Assembly: GCF_029948125.1 (NCBI RefSeq)
Contig: NZ_JASAMB010000034.1
Span: 1 to 54,463, forward strand
Origin: Catellatospora sp. KI3
GTDB taxonomy: Bacteria > Actinomycetota > Actinomycetes > Mycobacteriales > Micromonosporaceae
Length of the DNA stretch: 54,463 nucleotides
Reading direction: 5' to 3'
The notes below the pieces were generated by a model. The model was not told the origin of the DNA and made no database searches. It worked only from the letters and a program-made list of their open reading frames with translations. The translations under genes and the position numbers were made by a program. Below, piece by piece: positions 1 to 7,852 of this stretch (position 1 is the stretch's first letter; each line of letters begins with the position of its first letter).

Positions 1-26
1 GTAATAGGCCAACGTCTATGTTGAAC
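1..26. repeat. Truncated copy of TAGGCCAACGTC hairpin element
   Basis: The left edge holds TAGGCCAACGTCT followed by TTGAAC, which matches the right arm of the element at 39320-39393. The other arm would lie outside the window. The rest of 27-135 is a low-complexity G-rich tract with no gene I can support. Confidence 0.55.
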
Positions 27-135
27 CGGGCGCGCGCGGGCGTGGGCGTGGACGTGGGCGCGGGCTGGGGCGCGGGCTGGGGGCGGGGCCGGCGGCGGGG
101 GGCTGGTGGTGGGTTTGCTGGGTTGGGGTGCGGGG

Positions 136-894
136 TCAGGCGGGGGAGCCGAGTGAGGTGGAGATGCGGTCGGCGGAGGCGCGTACCTCGGCGCCGAGTG
201 CGGACACCCGGTCGTCGGGCAGCTCCAGCACCAGCGCCGATGCGCTGACCGCGCCGATCACCGCGCCGTCGGCCCCGGCGACCGCTGCCGCCACGCAGCG
301 CAGGCCCGGCTCGTTCTCCTCGTCGTCGACGGCGTACCCGTCCACGCGCACCCGGTCCAGCGCCGCGAGCAGTGCTTTCATGCTGGTCGCGGTACGGGGC
401 GTGTGCCGGGGCAGGCCGGTGCGGGCCGCCAGCTCGCGTACCGGTGCGGCGGGCAGGCGGGCCAGGATCGCCTTGCCGATGGCGGTCGAGTGCAGGTCGA
501 GGCTCTGCCCGATCCGCGACCGCATGTCGTACGGCTGCGGCCCGGCGATCTTGTCGGCGTACACGGCGCGGTCGCCGTCGCGCAGGCCCAGGTGGACGGT
601 GAAGCCGGTGCGGTCGCGCAGTGCCTGCAGTTCGGGGCGGGCGGTCCGGGCCGGGTCCAGCGTGCCCATGACCCGCCCGGCCAGCGCCAGCACCCGGGGT
701 CCGGGCAGGTAGCCGCCGTGCCCGTCGGCGGCGGCGAACCCCCGCGCGACCAGGGACTGCAGGATGCGGTGCACCGTCGACTTCGGCAGCCCAGTGGCGA
801 CGGCCAGGTCGGCCAGCCGCTCGTGCCCCGCCAGCGCCTCCAGCACCGACAGCACCTTGTCGGCGGCACCGCCCGCGTTGCCGCTGCTGGTCAT
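136..894 (-). CDS. IclR-family transcriptional regulator
   Basis: This 252-residue protein has the IclR layout. An N-terminal winged helix-turn-helix spans about residues 8-66, with KVLSVLEALAGHERLADLA leading into the recognition helix LPKSTVHRILQSL. An effector-binding domain follows (about 75-250) and contains the typical LHSTAIGKAILA stretch. I chose the ATG at 894; the reading frame stays open upstream, but the extra residues are Arg/Pro-rich and unlike the family. IclR proteins usually control small-molecule catabolic or secondary pathways as dimers. The target here is unknown: the gene is followed by the window edge and is separated from hypB by a hairpin element, so it is probably its own transcription unit. 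Confidence 0.88.
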   Translation of the reverse strand: MTSSGNAGGAADKVLSVLEALAGHERLADLAVATGLPKSTVHRILQSLVARGFAAADGHGGYLPGPRVLALAGRVMGTLDPARTARPELQALRDRTGFTVHLGLRDGDRAVYADKIAGPQPYDMRSRIGQSLDLHSTAIGKAILARLPAAPVRELAARTGLPRHTPRTATSMKALLAALDRVRVDGYAVDDEENEPGLRCVAAAVAGADGAVIGAVSASALVLELPDDRVSALGAEVRASADRISTSLGSPA

Positions 895-969
895 GCCGAG
901 CAGCCTATCGGTCCGGGGGTCGCCACCACACCGCGCCCGGTGCCGCCGCGGCGGCAGCGGCCGCACTTA

Positions 970-1038
970 GCATCGACGTCGGCCTATAACGAGGAAAATG
1001 AGTCGATCGACTTCTTCGTGACAGGCCAGTATCGATGC
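970..1038. repeat. Imperfect 69-bp hairpin, TAGGCC-core family
   Basis: The arms begin GCATCGACGTCGGCCTATAA and end in the near-complement ACAGGCCAGTATCGATGC. The centre is the perfect palindrome AGTCGATCGACT at 1001-1012. The element sits between the 5' end of the IclR gene and the 3' end of hypB, and is more A+T-rich than its surroundings. It is related to the elements at 18440-18509 and 39320-39393. Confidence 0.7.
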
Positions 1039-1082
1039 GGGGCGCGCGCGGGGCGGCCGGGCGGGCGGGTCACGCGGGCGGG

Positions 1083-1862
1083 TCACGCGGGCGACGGTAC
1101 GTCCGCCCCGGTCCGGGAGCGCAGCCACTCGACCCAGCCGTCCACTCCCTCACCCGTCCGGGCGCTCAGCCGCAGCGTCCGGGCGCCCGGGTTCACCGCG
1201 CGCACGTTGGCCAGGAACGCGTCCAGATCGAAGTCCAGGTACGGCAGCAGATCGATCTTGTTGATCAGGACCAGCTCCACCGACCGGAACATCACCGGAT
1301 ACTTCAGCGGCTTGTCCTCGCCCTCGGTGACGGCGTACACCATGGCGCGGGCGGCCTCGCCGACGTCGAACTCGGCCGGGCAGACCAGGTTGCCGACGTT
1401 CTCGATCAGCAGCAGGTCGAGGTCGGCCAGGGGCAGCCGGGGCAGCGCGGAGCGGACCATCGGCGCGTCCAGGTGGCACTCGCCGCCGAACCCGTCGCCG
1501 GTGTTGACCAGGGCGATCGCCGCGCCGAGCCCGCCCAGCCGGTCGGCGTCGAGGCTGGTGTGGATGTCGCCCTCCAGCACCCCGACCCGTACGCCGTCCA
1601 GCCGTCGCAGGGTCTGGCGCAGCAGCGTCGTCTTGCCCGCGCCAGGGGAGGACATGACGTTGACCGTGTGCACGCCGTGCGCCGCGAAGTCGGCGCGGTT
1701 GGCGGCGGCGGTGCGGTCGTTCTCGCCGAAGATGTGCTCCAGCACCTGGATCCGCTGCGCGCCGGTGGCGTAGCCGCTGTGGTCGTGGCCGGTGCGGTCG
1801 TGCGGTTCGTCGTGGCGGTGCTCGGTGCCGTCGTCGTGGCGGTGGAACCGGCCCATCGTCAT
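1083..1862 (-). CDS. hypB: Hydrogenase/urease nickel incorporation GTPase HypB
   Basis: HypB is a GTPase that inserts nickel during maturation of [NiFe] hydrogenase and, in some bacteria, urease. The 259-residue protein starts with a histidine-rich tail (seven His within residues 7-28), a likely nickel store. It then has the P-loop SSPGAGKT (71-78), the conserved metal-binding GECHLDAP segment and the base-recognition NKIDLLPYLDFD. The ATG at 1862 overlaps the hypA stop (ATGA), so translation is probably coupled. The frame extends further upstream, but only as a shadow of hypA. No hydrogenase or urease structural gene lies in this window. Confidence 0.93.
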   Translation of the reverse strand: MTMGRFHRHDDGTEHRHDEPHDRTGHDHSGYATGAQRIQVLEHIFGENDRTAAANRADFAAHGVHTVNVMSSPGAGKTTLLRQTLRRLDGVRVGVLEGDIHTSLDADRLGGLGAAIALVNTGDGFGGECHLDAPMVRSALPRLPLADLDLLLIENVGNLVCPAEFDVGEAARAMVYAVTEGEDKPLKYPVMFRSVELVLINKIDLLPYLDFDLDAFLANVRAVNPGARTLRLSARTGEGVDGWVEWLRSRTGADVPSPA

Positions 1863-2203
1863 ACCTCCGCGAGGTCGAGGGCGAGCAGCAGGAACTCCTC
1901 GCCGGTGAGCACGGTCAGCGAGAAGCCGCCGCAGCCGTGGCAGACGAACAGGGGCGGGTGCGGGTCGATCCGGCTGACGTGGCCGCAGTCGGCGCAGGTG
2001 ACGGTGGCGTCCACCGTCTCGATCTCCAGCCGGGACCCGGCCAGGGCGGTCTCGGCGGTGACCATCGTCCAGCAGAAGGCGAGGGTGTCCGGGACGATCT
2101 GCCGGAGCCGCCCGATGCGCAGGCTGATCGTGGTGACGGGGCGGTCGCCCGCGCGCCGGTTCACGAGTTCGGCCAGCGCTCCGCACACCGACAGCTCATG
2201 CAT
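1859..2203 (-). CDS. hypA: Hydrogenase maturation nickel metallochaperone HypA
   Basis: This small nickel chaperone partners HypB. The 114-residue protein begins MHELS, where the amino terminus, His2 and Glu3 form the family's nickel site. Two CxxC pairs (TCADCGH and VCHGCGG) form the structural zinc site. Length is normal for HypA. It is the first gene of a two-gene hypA-hypB unit with a 4-base overlap. It is transcribed divergently from the DGPF/ECF42 module, so 2204-2441 must carry promoters for both directions. Confidence 0.93.
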   Translation of the reverse strand: MHELSVCGALAELVNRRAGDRPVTTISLRIGRLRQIVPDTLAFCWTMVTAETALAGSRLEIETVDATVTCADCGHVSRIDPHPPLFVCHGCGGFSLTVLTGEEFLLLALDLAEV

Positions 2204-2370
2204 GGGCGGCCGAAGCGGGCGAAATGTCCAAAAGGCTCATCGTGTGCATGTCTACCCGCTCCGGGGGCCTCCGGCAATCACTGACACGTGAAATGGCAGT
2301 ACGTTGCGCGTCCTGGGTGCCAGGGCGGAGACCATGGGGCAGCGGTGTGACAGAGAATCTCCGTGCGGCC

Positions 2371-2398
2371 TGTCGATTTCGCGGGGCGCGTTCGACGT
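2371..2398 (+). promoter_or_regulatory. Candidate ECF42-type promoter, module 1
   Basis: TGTCGA (2371-2376) is followed after 16 bases by CGACGT (2393-2398), about 45 bases before the DGPF gene start. A similar pair, TGTCGG and CGAG with a 17-base gap, precedes the second module at 28539-28565. The bases just downstream also agree (GTTCGACGTACCGGTG against GTTCGAGGACCAGGTG). From memory, ECF42 promoters have TGTCGA at -35 and a CGA-type -10. Confidence 0.5.
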
Positions 2399-2441
2399 AC
2401 CGGTGCAAGGTCCGGAACTCGAAGCAGGAAGGCAGTTCACC

Positions 2442-2798
2442 ATGGCCCAGTACGCGGTTCTGATCTACGCCGGCGACTCCGCCCACCGCTCGGACGCCAC
2501 CGCCCAGGACACCGCGCCGCACGACCGGCACGCCGAGGAGCTGGAGCGCTCCGGCGCCCTGCTCGCGGCGTACGCCCTGACGCCCAGGGACCTGGCCACC
2601 TCGGTCCGCGGCGACGTCGTCACCGACGGCCCGTTCGTGGACGCCAAGGAGATCGTGGCCGGCTTCTACCTCCTGGAAGCGCCCGATCTCGACGCGGCGC
2701 TGGCCATCGCCCGGCTGAACCCGGCGTGCCGGCTGGGTGGCGGGGTCGAGGTGCGGCCGGTCGCCGGTGGCGGCTTCGTGCGGCACCCGGCTGGATGA
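2442..2798 (+). CDS. YCII/DGPF-domain protein
   Basis: This 118-residue single-domain protein belongs to the YCII-related DGPF family, named for the motif seen here in VVTDGPFVDAKE. It also has the family's typical start MAQYAVLIYAGD and the segment EIVAGFYLLEAPDLDAAL. The biochemical function of the family is unknown, but its genes are habitually paired with ECF42 sigma factors. I chose ATG 2442, preceded by GCAGGAAGG, over an upstream start that would add about 46 unrelated residues. Its stop overlaps the sigma-factor start (ATGA), so the two are co-translated. It is probably a target of that sigma factor. Confidence 0.88.
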   Translation: MAQYAVLIYAGDSAHRSDATAQDTAPHDRHAEELERSGALLAAYALTPRDLATSVRGDVVTDGPFVDAKEIVAGFYLLEAPDLDAALAIARLNPACRLGGGVEVRPVAGGGFVRHPAG

Positions 2799-4066
2799 GC
2801 GGGCAGTCGGCCGCCGCGGCGGCCGTCGCCGACGCGCACCGCCGCGAGTGGGCCCTGGTGCTCGCCGCGACGGTGCGCACGGCCGGGGACCTGGACCTGG
2901 CCGAGGAGTGCGTGCAGGAGGCGTACGCCGCGGCGCTGCGCAGCTGGCCCCGCGACGGCGTGCCGGGCAACCCGGCGGCGTGGCTCACCACGGCGGCCCG
3001 GCGCCGGGCGATCGACGTGATCCGGCGCGAGCTGGCGCTCCGGTCGAAGCTGCCGCTGCTGGTCGAGCCCGAGGAGGCCGCGGCGGACGGGGCGCCGGAC
3101 CGGCTGCTCGACGAGGAGGTCGAGGAGCCTGGCGACGCGGTGCCCGATGAGCGGCTGCGGCTGGTGTTCACCTGCTGCCATCCGGCGCTGGCGCCCGAGG
3201 CGCAGCTGGCCCTGACGCTGCGGCTGGTGTGCGGCGTGCCGACCGGGGACGTGGCCCGGGCGCTGCTGGTCTCGGAGGCGACGATGGCGGCGCGGATCAC
3301 CAGGGCGAAGAAGAAGATCTCCGGGGCCCGCATCCCGTACCGGGTGCCGCGCCCGGCGGAGCTGCCGGACCGCCTGCGCGCGGTGCTCGGGGTGATCCAT
3401 CTGCTGTTCACCACCGGGCACACCGCGCCCTCGGGCGCCGAGCTGGTCCGCGCCGGCCTGGTGGAGCGCGCCCTGCACCTGGCCCGGATGCTGCGCGAGC
3501 TGATGCCCGACGAGCCGGAGGTGCGCGGGCTGCTCGCCCTGCTGCTGGCCACCGACGCGCGCCGGGCCACCCGGGTGGACGCCGCGGGCCGGCTGCTGCC
3601 GCTGGAGGAGCAGGACCGTGCCCGGTGGGACCGCGCTGCCATCGCCGAGGCGCACGAGCTGGTGGTGGCCGGGCTGCGCGGCGGGATGCCCGGGCGGTAC
3701 CTGCTGCAGGCGGCGATCGCGTCGCTGTACGCGCAGGCGCCCTCGTACGAGGCGACCGACTGGGCGCAGGCCGTGCTGCTGTACGACCGGCTGCTGGCGG
3801 TCTGGCCCTCGCCGGTGGTCGCCCTGAACCGGGCGGTGCCGCTGGCCATGGTCGCCGGCCCCGAGGCGGCGCTGGCGCAGGTCGAGTGGCTGGAGCGGGA
3901 GCCGGGCCTGGCGGCCTACCAGTACCTGCCGGCGGTGAAGGCCGATCTGCTGCGGCGCTGCGGACGGGCGGCCGAGGCGCGGCAGGCGTACGAGCGGGCG
4001 CTGGCCCTGACCGCGAACGAGGCCGAGCGGGCGTTCCTGCGCGACCGGCTGGCCGCCGTCGGCTGA
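2795..4066 (+). CDS. ECF42-type RNA polymerase sigma factor with C-terminal TPR-like extension
   Basis: The 423-residue protein carries sigma region 2 near the N-terminus (DLDLAEECVQEAYAAAL, then PAAWLTTAARRRAIDVIRR) and sigma region 4 around residues 140-180 (ALLVSEATMAARITRAKKKI). About 220 helical residues follow, with the family signature RDRLLAV-type repeats and VVALNRAVPLAMV. This long C-terminal extension replaces an anti-sigma factor in ECF42 proteins. The ATG at 2795 overlaps the DGPF stop. It is expected to direct transcription of the DGPF gene and itself. A second, clearly related copy sits at 29696-30922. Confidence 0.9.
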   Translation: MSGQSAAAAAVADAHRREWALVLAATVRTAGDLDLAEECVQEAYAAALRSWPRDGVPGNPAAWLTTAARRRAIDVIRRELALRSKLPLLVEPEEAAADGAPDRLLDEEVEEPGDAVPDERLRLVFTCCHPALAPEAQLALTLRLVCGVPTGDVARALLVSEATMAARITRAKKKISGARIPYRVPRPAELPDRLRAVLGVIHLLFTTGHTAPSGAELVRAGLVERALHLARMLRELMPDEPEVRGLLALLLATDARRATRVDAAGRLLPLEEQDRARWDRAAIAEAHELVVAGLRGGMPGRYLLQAAIASLYAQAPSYEATDWAQAVLLYDRLLAVWPSPVVALNRAVPLAMVAGPEAALAQVEWLEREPGLAAYQYLPAVKADLLRRCGRAAEARQAYERALALTANEAERAFLRDRLAAVG

Positions 4067-4284
4067 GGTGCCCGGCCGCTGAAGTGGCAGGTCAGGCGGC
4101 ATACCACCGGATTGGAGGGCAGGTGTGTAGTCGGACGGCTGCGGTGGGTCAAATTTCGATAACACGATCGGACAACCGTGGCATCTCGGACGGGCAGGGG
4201 TTGTAGCCTGGCCGCCCCCGGCCTAGGTTTGTCGCCACGCGCCGGTGACCTGGGCAAACCCGGCGCCGAGAGGTGGGGTCGGCC

Positions 4285-5268
4285 GTGTGGCACGATGAGG
4301 CGCTCGTCGAACGGTGGCACGTCGCCACGGGACCGGACCTGCAGGACGAGATCGTCCGCCGGTTGCAGACCGGCGAGCCGCTGGACGGGCTGCCGCTCGA
4401 GCGGGTGGACGGCCGCTGGGACCTGCGCGGCCTCGGTGTGCCGCACGTGCGCAGCATCGAGCCCGACCTCCGCGAGCCGATGCTCGGCGGCACCTCGTAC
4501 ACGTTCGAGTTCGCGGCGCTGCCGACCGAGGTCGAGCTGCAGGGGCGGCACCTGGCCGACCTGGACCTGCGCGGGGCGCACCTGCCCCGGCTGCGGCTGT
4601 TCAGCTGCGTGCTCGACAACTGCCGCTTCGACGGCGCCTACCTGACCGGCCTGCGGATGTGGGCGACCGACGTGATCGACTGCTCGTTCGTGGCGGCCGA
4701 GCTGGGCCGGTCCTCGGTCGGCGGCTGGTATGCCAACCGGCCCAACCGCCTGCGCGGCGTGGACTTCAGCCACGCCGACCTGACCCGCCTGGGCTGCGGC
4801 GTGGCCGGGTTCACCGACGTCGACTTCTCCTACGCCCAGCTCGCCTGCACCAACTTCTGGCAGGCCAGCCTGGTGCGCTGCACGTTCGCGGGCGCCCTGC
4901 GCGAGGTGGTGTTCGACGGCCGGGTGCTGGAGCGCGACCGCAACCTCGGCCCCAACCCGATGCTGGACGTCGACATGGGCCGGGTGACCGCCTTCGACGA
5001 TGTGGACTTCCGGGGCGTGAACTTCGACCGGGTCACCCTGCCCGCGGGCCTGGATCTGCTGGTGGTGCGGGACCCGGCGCGCATCGACGCGGGCATCGCC
5101 CGGCTGGAGGGCTGCGACGAGCAGTCCGCGCTGGTGGCCCTCGGGCGGCTGCAGTACCTGCGCCGCTTCATGGGCGTCAACGGCGGCAGCGACCAGGCCC
5201 TGCTCGACTTCGGCGCGATCGCCGACGGGGCGGCCGCCGAGCTGCTGCGCTCGCTGCTGGCGGGCTGA
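4285..5268 (+). CDS. Pentapeptide-repeat-like protein
   Basis: The middle of this 327-residue protein shows A(D/N)L-type repeats, for example LADLDLRGAHLPRL, GVDFSHADLTRL and DVDFSYAQLACT. These predict a right-handed quadrilateral beta-helix over roughly residues 90-260. The first 80 and last 70 residues are not repetitive. Some family members protect DNA gyrase, but most have no known role and nothing here indicates one. I favour GTG 4285 because GAGAGG lies 11 bases upstream; GTG 4273 is also possible. The 4067-4284 gap contains the A+T-richer segment GTCAAATTTCGATAACAC, a likely promoter area. Apparently monocistronic. Confidence 0.75.
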   Translation: MWHDEALVERWHVATGPDLQDEIVRRLQTGEPLDGLPLERVDGRWDLRGLGVPHVRSIEPDLREPMLGGTSYTFEFAALPTEVELQGRHLADLDLRGAHLPRLRLFSCVLDNCRFDGAYLTGLRMWATDVIDCSFVAAELGRSSVGGWYANRPNRLRGVDFSHADLTRLGCGVAGFTDVDFSYAQLACTNFWQASLVRCTFAGALREVVFDGRVLERDRNLGPNPMLDVDMGRVTAFDDVDFRGVNFDRVTLPAGLDLLVVRDPARIDAGIARLEGCDEQSALVALGRLQYLRRFMGVNGGSDQALLDFGAIADGAAAELLRSLLAG

Positions 5269-5367
5269 TCGGCCACTCGCCCGCCGCGCGGGTGTCGCCG
5301 GGCCGTGGCACACTGTCGGCTCGCGGACACAAGGATGTCTCGCGACCGTCACCCCCACGGAGGAACA

Positions 5368-5946
5368 GTGGACCTGTCCACTCTGCAGGCTCAGCAGACG
5401 CTCGTCGTCAAGCAGCGCTTCACCATGATGATCAACCGGTACGAGGTCCGTGCCGCCACCGCCGACGGCTCCGACGGCGCCATGCTGGCCTTCGTCGAGC
5501 AGAAGCGGATGAAGCTCAAGGAGGAGGTGACGCTGTTCAGCGACGACACCAAGACCGCGGTGTTCGCCGCGTTCAAGGCCCGCAGCGTGATCGACCTCGG
5601 CGCGACCTACGACATCAAGGACCACAGCGGGACGCCGATCGGCCTGTTCAAGAAGGACTTCGCCAAGTCGCTGCTGCGCTCGACGTGGCACCTTGAGGGG
5701 ACCGACGGGTTCCGGGCGACCGGCCAGGAGCGGAGCATGTTCGTGGCGCTGCTGCGCCGCTTCTCCGACATCTCGTTCCTGCCGTACCACTTCGACTTCG
5801 TCGCGGGCGACCGGCCGATCTTCTCGGTGGAGAAGAAGTTCAAGCTGTTCCGGGACAAGTACACGGTCACCATCCACGACCCGCAGGCCGACCGCCGCCT
5901 GATCGTGGCGATGGCCGTCGCGCTGGACGCGCTGCAGGGCCGCTGA
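5368..5946 (+). CDS. LURP-one-related / scramblase-like protein
   Basis: The 192-residue protein resembles the Tubby-like LURP-one/scramblase fold. Features include a start VDLSTLQAQQTLVVKQRF, a strand-rich body with YEVRAATADG and FVEQKRMKLKEEVTLFSDD, and a C-terminal FDFVAGDRPIFSVEKKF before a hydrophobic helix LIVAMAVALDAL. Function in bacteria is unknown. GTG 5368 is preceded by GGAGGAAC at good spacing; the upstream reading frame is not family-like. A terminator-like hairpin follows. I am fairly sure of the family and not of any activity. Confidence 0.72.
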   Translation: MDLSTLQAQQTLVVKQRFTMMINRYEVRAATADGSDGAMLAFVEQKRMKLKEEVTLFSDDTKTAVFAAFKARSVIDLGATYDIKDHSGTPIGLFKKDFAKSLLRSTWHLEGTDGFRATGQERSMFVALLRRFSDISFLPYHFDFVAGDRPIFSVEKKFKLFRDKYTVTIHDPQADRRLIVAMAVALDALQGR

Positions 5947-5955
5947 CCTGATCCT

Positions 5956-5990
5956 CGCGTGGCCCGGCCGGGTTCCGGTCGGGCCACGCG
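5956..5990. terminator. Bidirectional terminator-like hairpin
   Basis: An 11-bp perfect stem, CGCGTGGCCCG with CGGGCCACGCG, encloses a 13-base loop that can itself pair. It lies between the convergent ends of the LURP-like gene and the DinB-like gene. There is no U-tract. Confidence 0.7.
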
Positions 5991-5995
5991 GCCGT

Positions 5996-6502
5996 TCAGG
6001 CGCCGGTGACGCCGTCGACGCCCTCGCGCAGGAGGTCGGCGTGGCCGTTGTGCCGGGCGTACTCGTGGATCAGGTGCAGCATCACCATCCGCAGCGACAC
6101 GTCCTCGTCCCAGCTCCTGCTGAAGCCGGTCACGTCCAGCGAGGCCGCCTCGCGCTCGATGCGCCGCGAGTGCTCGACCTCGGCCTGCCAGGCGGCGAAC
6201 GCCTCGGCGCGGGTGGCGCCGGTGGCGTCGTACGCCACCTGGAAGTCGCCGCTGTCGGACCAGACCAGGCCGATGTCCTGGCCGTCGATGACGCGGCGGA
6301 ACCAGGCCCGCTCCACCTCGGCCATGTGCCGCACCAGCCCAAGCAGCGACAGGGTGGACGGCGGCATGGAGCGCAGGCGCAGCTGCTCGTCGTCCAGGCC
6401 GTCGCACTTCCAGGCCAGCGTGGCGCGGTGGTAGTCGAGGAAGGCGCGCAGCATCTCGCGCTCGTCGGCGGTGGCCTTCGGGCCGATGCGTTCGGTGGTC
6501 AT
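5996..6502 (-). CDS. DinB-like (DUF664) metal-binding protein
   Basis: This 168-residue four-helix protein is of the DinB/DUF664 type. Histidines placed for a mononuclear metal site are visible at His59 (GLVRHMAEVERAW) and in the C-terminal LIHEYARHNGHADLLRE (His146/151/154). In actinobacteria many relatives are mycothiol- or bacillithiol-dependent enzymes handling toxic electrophiles, but the substrate cannot be read from sequence. The ATG at 6502 gives a normal length. It converges on the LURP-like gene, and divergently a small secreted protein starts at 6645. Confidence 0.82.
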   Translation of the reverse strand: MTTERIGPKATADEREMLRAFLDYHRATLAWKCDGLDDEQLRLRSMPPSTLSLLGLVRHMAEVERAWFRRVIDGQDIGLVWSDSGDFQVAYDATGATRAEAFAAWQAEVEHSRRIEREAASLDVTGFSRSWDEDVSLRMVMLHLIHEYARHNGHADLLREGVDGVTGA

Positions 6503-6644
6503 CGCACGTGTCTACCAGCAGCGGGCGTTTATCAAGATCGCAGGGTCGCCGGAACGGGGGATCGATCCCGGCGTCCGGCTGCGGCAGGCTGAGCGACAAG
6601 TCCGAAACAAACGGACGAAAGGTCCAAAAAGAAAGGCTACCGCC

Positions 6645-6899
6645 ATGACCAAGGTACGACTCGCCGTCCTGCTGGCCGCCGCGGCGCTCGGGGCCACCAC
6701 GATGGCGGCCCCCGCGGCGGCCGCCGACACCTACGTCTGCGTCGTCGTCACCCAGGCGCCGCCGCTGCCGCCGGTGCGGACGGTGGCGGTGGTGCGGACG
6801 AGCAGCCTCGCCATGGCGATGAGGCTGGCGCCGGTCCTGACCGGAGCGGTGGGCCCGGTGCTCCGCGTCAACTGCGCCCTGGCCGGGGGCGACGAGTAG
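6645..6899 (+). CDS. Small secreted protein of unknown function
   Basis: An 84-residue protein with a clear Sec signal peptide: MTKVRLAVLLAAAALGATTM, then an AAPAAAA cleavage region near residue 27. The mature part is only about 57 residues, hydrophobic, with two cysteines (YVCVVV and VNCALAGG) that could form one disulfide. I do not recognise a family. ATG 6645 is preceded by GAAAGG. The gene is followed by a very strong GC stem, which supports a real, separately terminated transcript. Confidence 0.65.
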   Translation: MTKVRLAVLLAAAALGATTMAAPAAAADTYVCVVVTQAPPLPPVRTVAVVRTSSLAMAMRLAPVLTGAVGPVLRVNCALAGGDE

Positions 6900-6934
6900 C
6901 CCAACCCCTGGGGCGGCTGTCGCGACGGCCGCCG

Positions 6935-6972
6935 GGGCCCGGCGCGCGCGTGGGCGAGCGCGCGCCGGGCCC
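6935..6972 (+). terminator. Strong GC hairpin terminator
   Basis: A perfect 15-bp stem, GGGCCCGGCGCGCGC with its complement, has an 8-base loop and lies 35 bases after the stop of the small secreted gene. There is no U-tract, as is common in actinobacteria. Confidence 0.7.
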
Positions 6973-7069
6973 GCACCCGGGCGCACATGTCCGCACACAT
7001 GCGCGCCCGGTGCAGTATGTGGCCGCAGCCCATGTGATCGTCCGGCGCCGAAACCTAGGTTCTGGACTC

Positions 7070-7852
7070 ATGACGGCATCACCTATGGCGCAGCGCCATG
7101 TCGTACACCTCGACCTCACCGGCCGTACCGCGATGGTGACCGGCGCGGGCAGCGGCATCGGCCGCGCCTGCGCGGTCCGCCTGGCCGCAGCGGGCGCGCG
7201 GGTGATCGCCGTCGACCGCGACGCCGCCGCGGCCGCCGCCGTGGCCGCCGAGACCGGCGGCATCGCCGCTGGAGTGGACCTGTCCGATCCGGCCGGGCTG
7301 GACTCGCTCGACGGCGCGGTGGACGTACTCGTCAACTGCGCCGGGCTGCAGCACGTCGCGCCGGTGCAGGAGTTCGCCGCCGAGCGCTTCGGCTACATCC
7401 AGAAGGTCATGGTCGAGGCGCCGTTCCGGCTGGTCGGCAAGGTGCTGCCGCACATGTACGGCAACGGCTGGGGCCGCGTCGTCAACATCTCCTCGGTGCA
7501 CGGGCTGCGCGCCTCGGCGTACAAGTCGGCGTACGTGGCGGCCAAGCACGGGCTGGAGGGCCTGTCCAAGGTCGTCGCCCTGGAAGGGGCCGCGCACGGG
7601 GTCACCTCCAACTGCATCAATCCCGCGTACGTGCGCACGCCGCTGGTCGAGGGCCAGATCGCCGACCAGGCCCGCGCGCACGGGCTGGCCGAGTCCGAGG
7701 TGATCGAGAAGATCATGCTGGCCCGTGCCGCGATCAAGCGCCTGATCGAGCCGGAGGAGGTCGCGGAGCTGACCGCGTACCTGTGCACCCCAGCCGCCTC
7801 GTTCATCACCGGCGCCTCGATCGCCATGGACGGCGGCTGGACCGCGAACTGA
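7070..7852 (+). CDS. 3-Hydroxybutyrate dehydrogenase (SDR family)
   Basis: This NAD-dependent short-chain dehydrogenase most likely interconverts (R)-3-hydroxybutyrate and acetoacetate. In its 260 residues I see the cofactor loop TGAGSGIG (24-31), NCAG (89-92), the catalytic Ser in ISSVHGL and YVAAK (Tyr155, Lys159). The C-terminal segment SNCINPAYVRTPLVE, a long QIADQARAHG lid and SFITGASIAMDGGWTAN are characteristic of bacterial 3-hydroxybutyrate dehydrogenases. Its stop shares one base with the ATG of the following CdaR/GAF regulator (TGATG), so the two are co-expressed. The pair suggests sensing and use of ketone bodies or PHB-derived monomers. Confidence 0.85.
   Translation: MTASPMAQRHVVHLDLTGRTAMVTGAGSGIGRACAVRLAAAGARVIAVDRDAAAAAAVAAETGGIAAGVDLSDPAGLDSLDGAVDVLVNCAGLQHVAPVQEFAAERFGYIQKVMVEAPFRLVGKVLPHMYGNGWGRVVNISSVHGLRASAYKSAYVAAKHGLEGLSKVVALEGAAHGVTSNCINPAYVRTPLVEGQIADQARAHGLAESEVIEKIMLARAAIKRLIEPEEVAELTAYLCTPAASFITGASIAMDGGWTAN

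Noticed and set aside
1..135. Short ORFs in the G-rich left end.
   Set aside because: Repetitive Gly/Arg translation from a GGGCGTGGGCG-like tract; no ribosome-binding site or family.
2304..2441. N-terminal extension of the first DGPF protein.
   Set aside because: The extra 46 residues match nothing in the family, and the candidate ECF42 promoter and ribosome-binding site lie inside this stretch.
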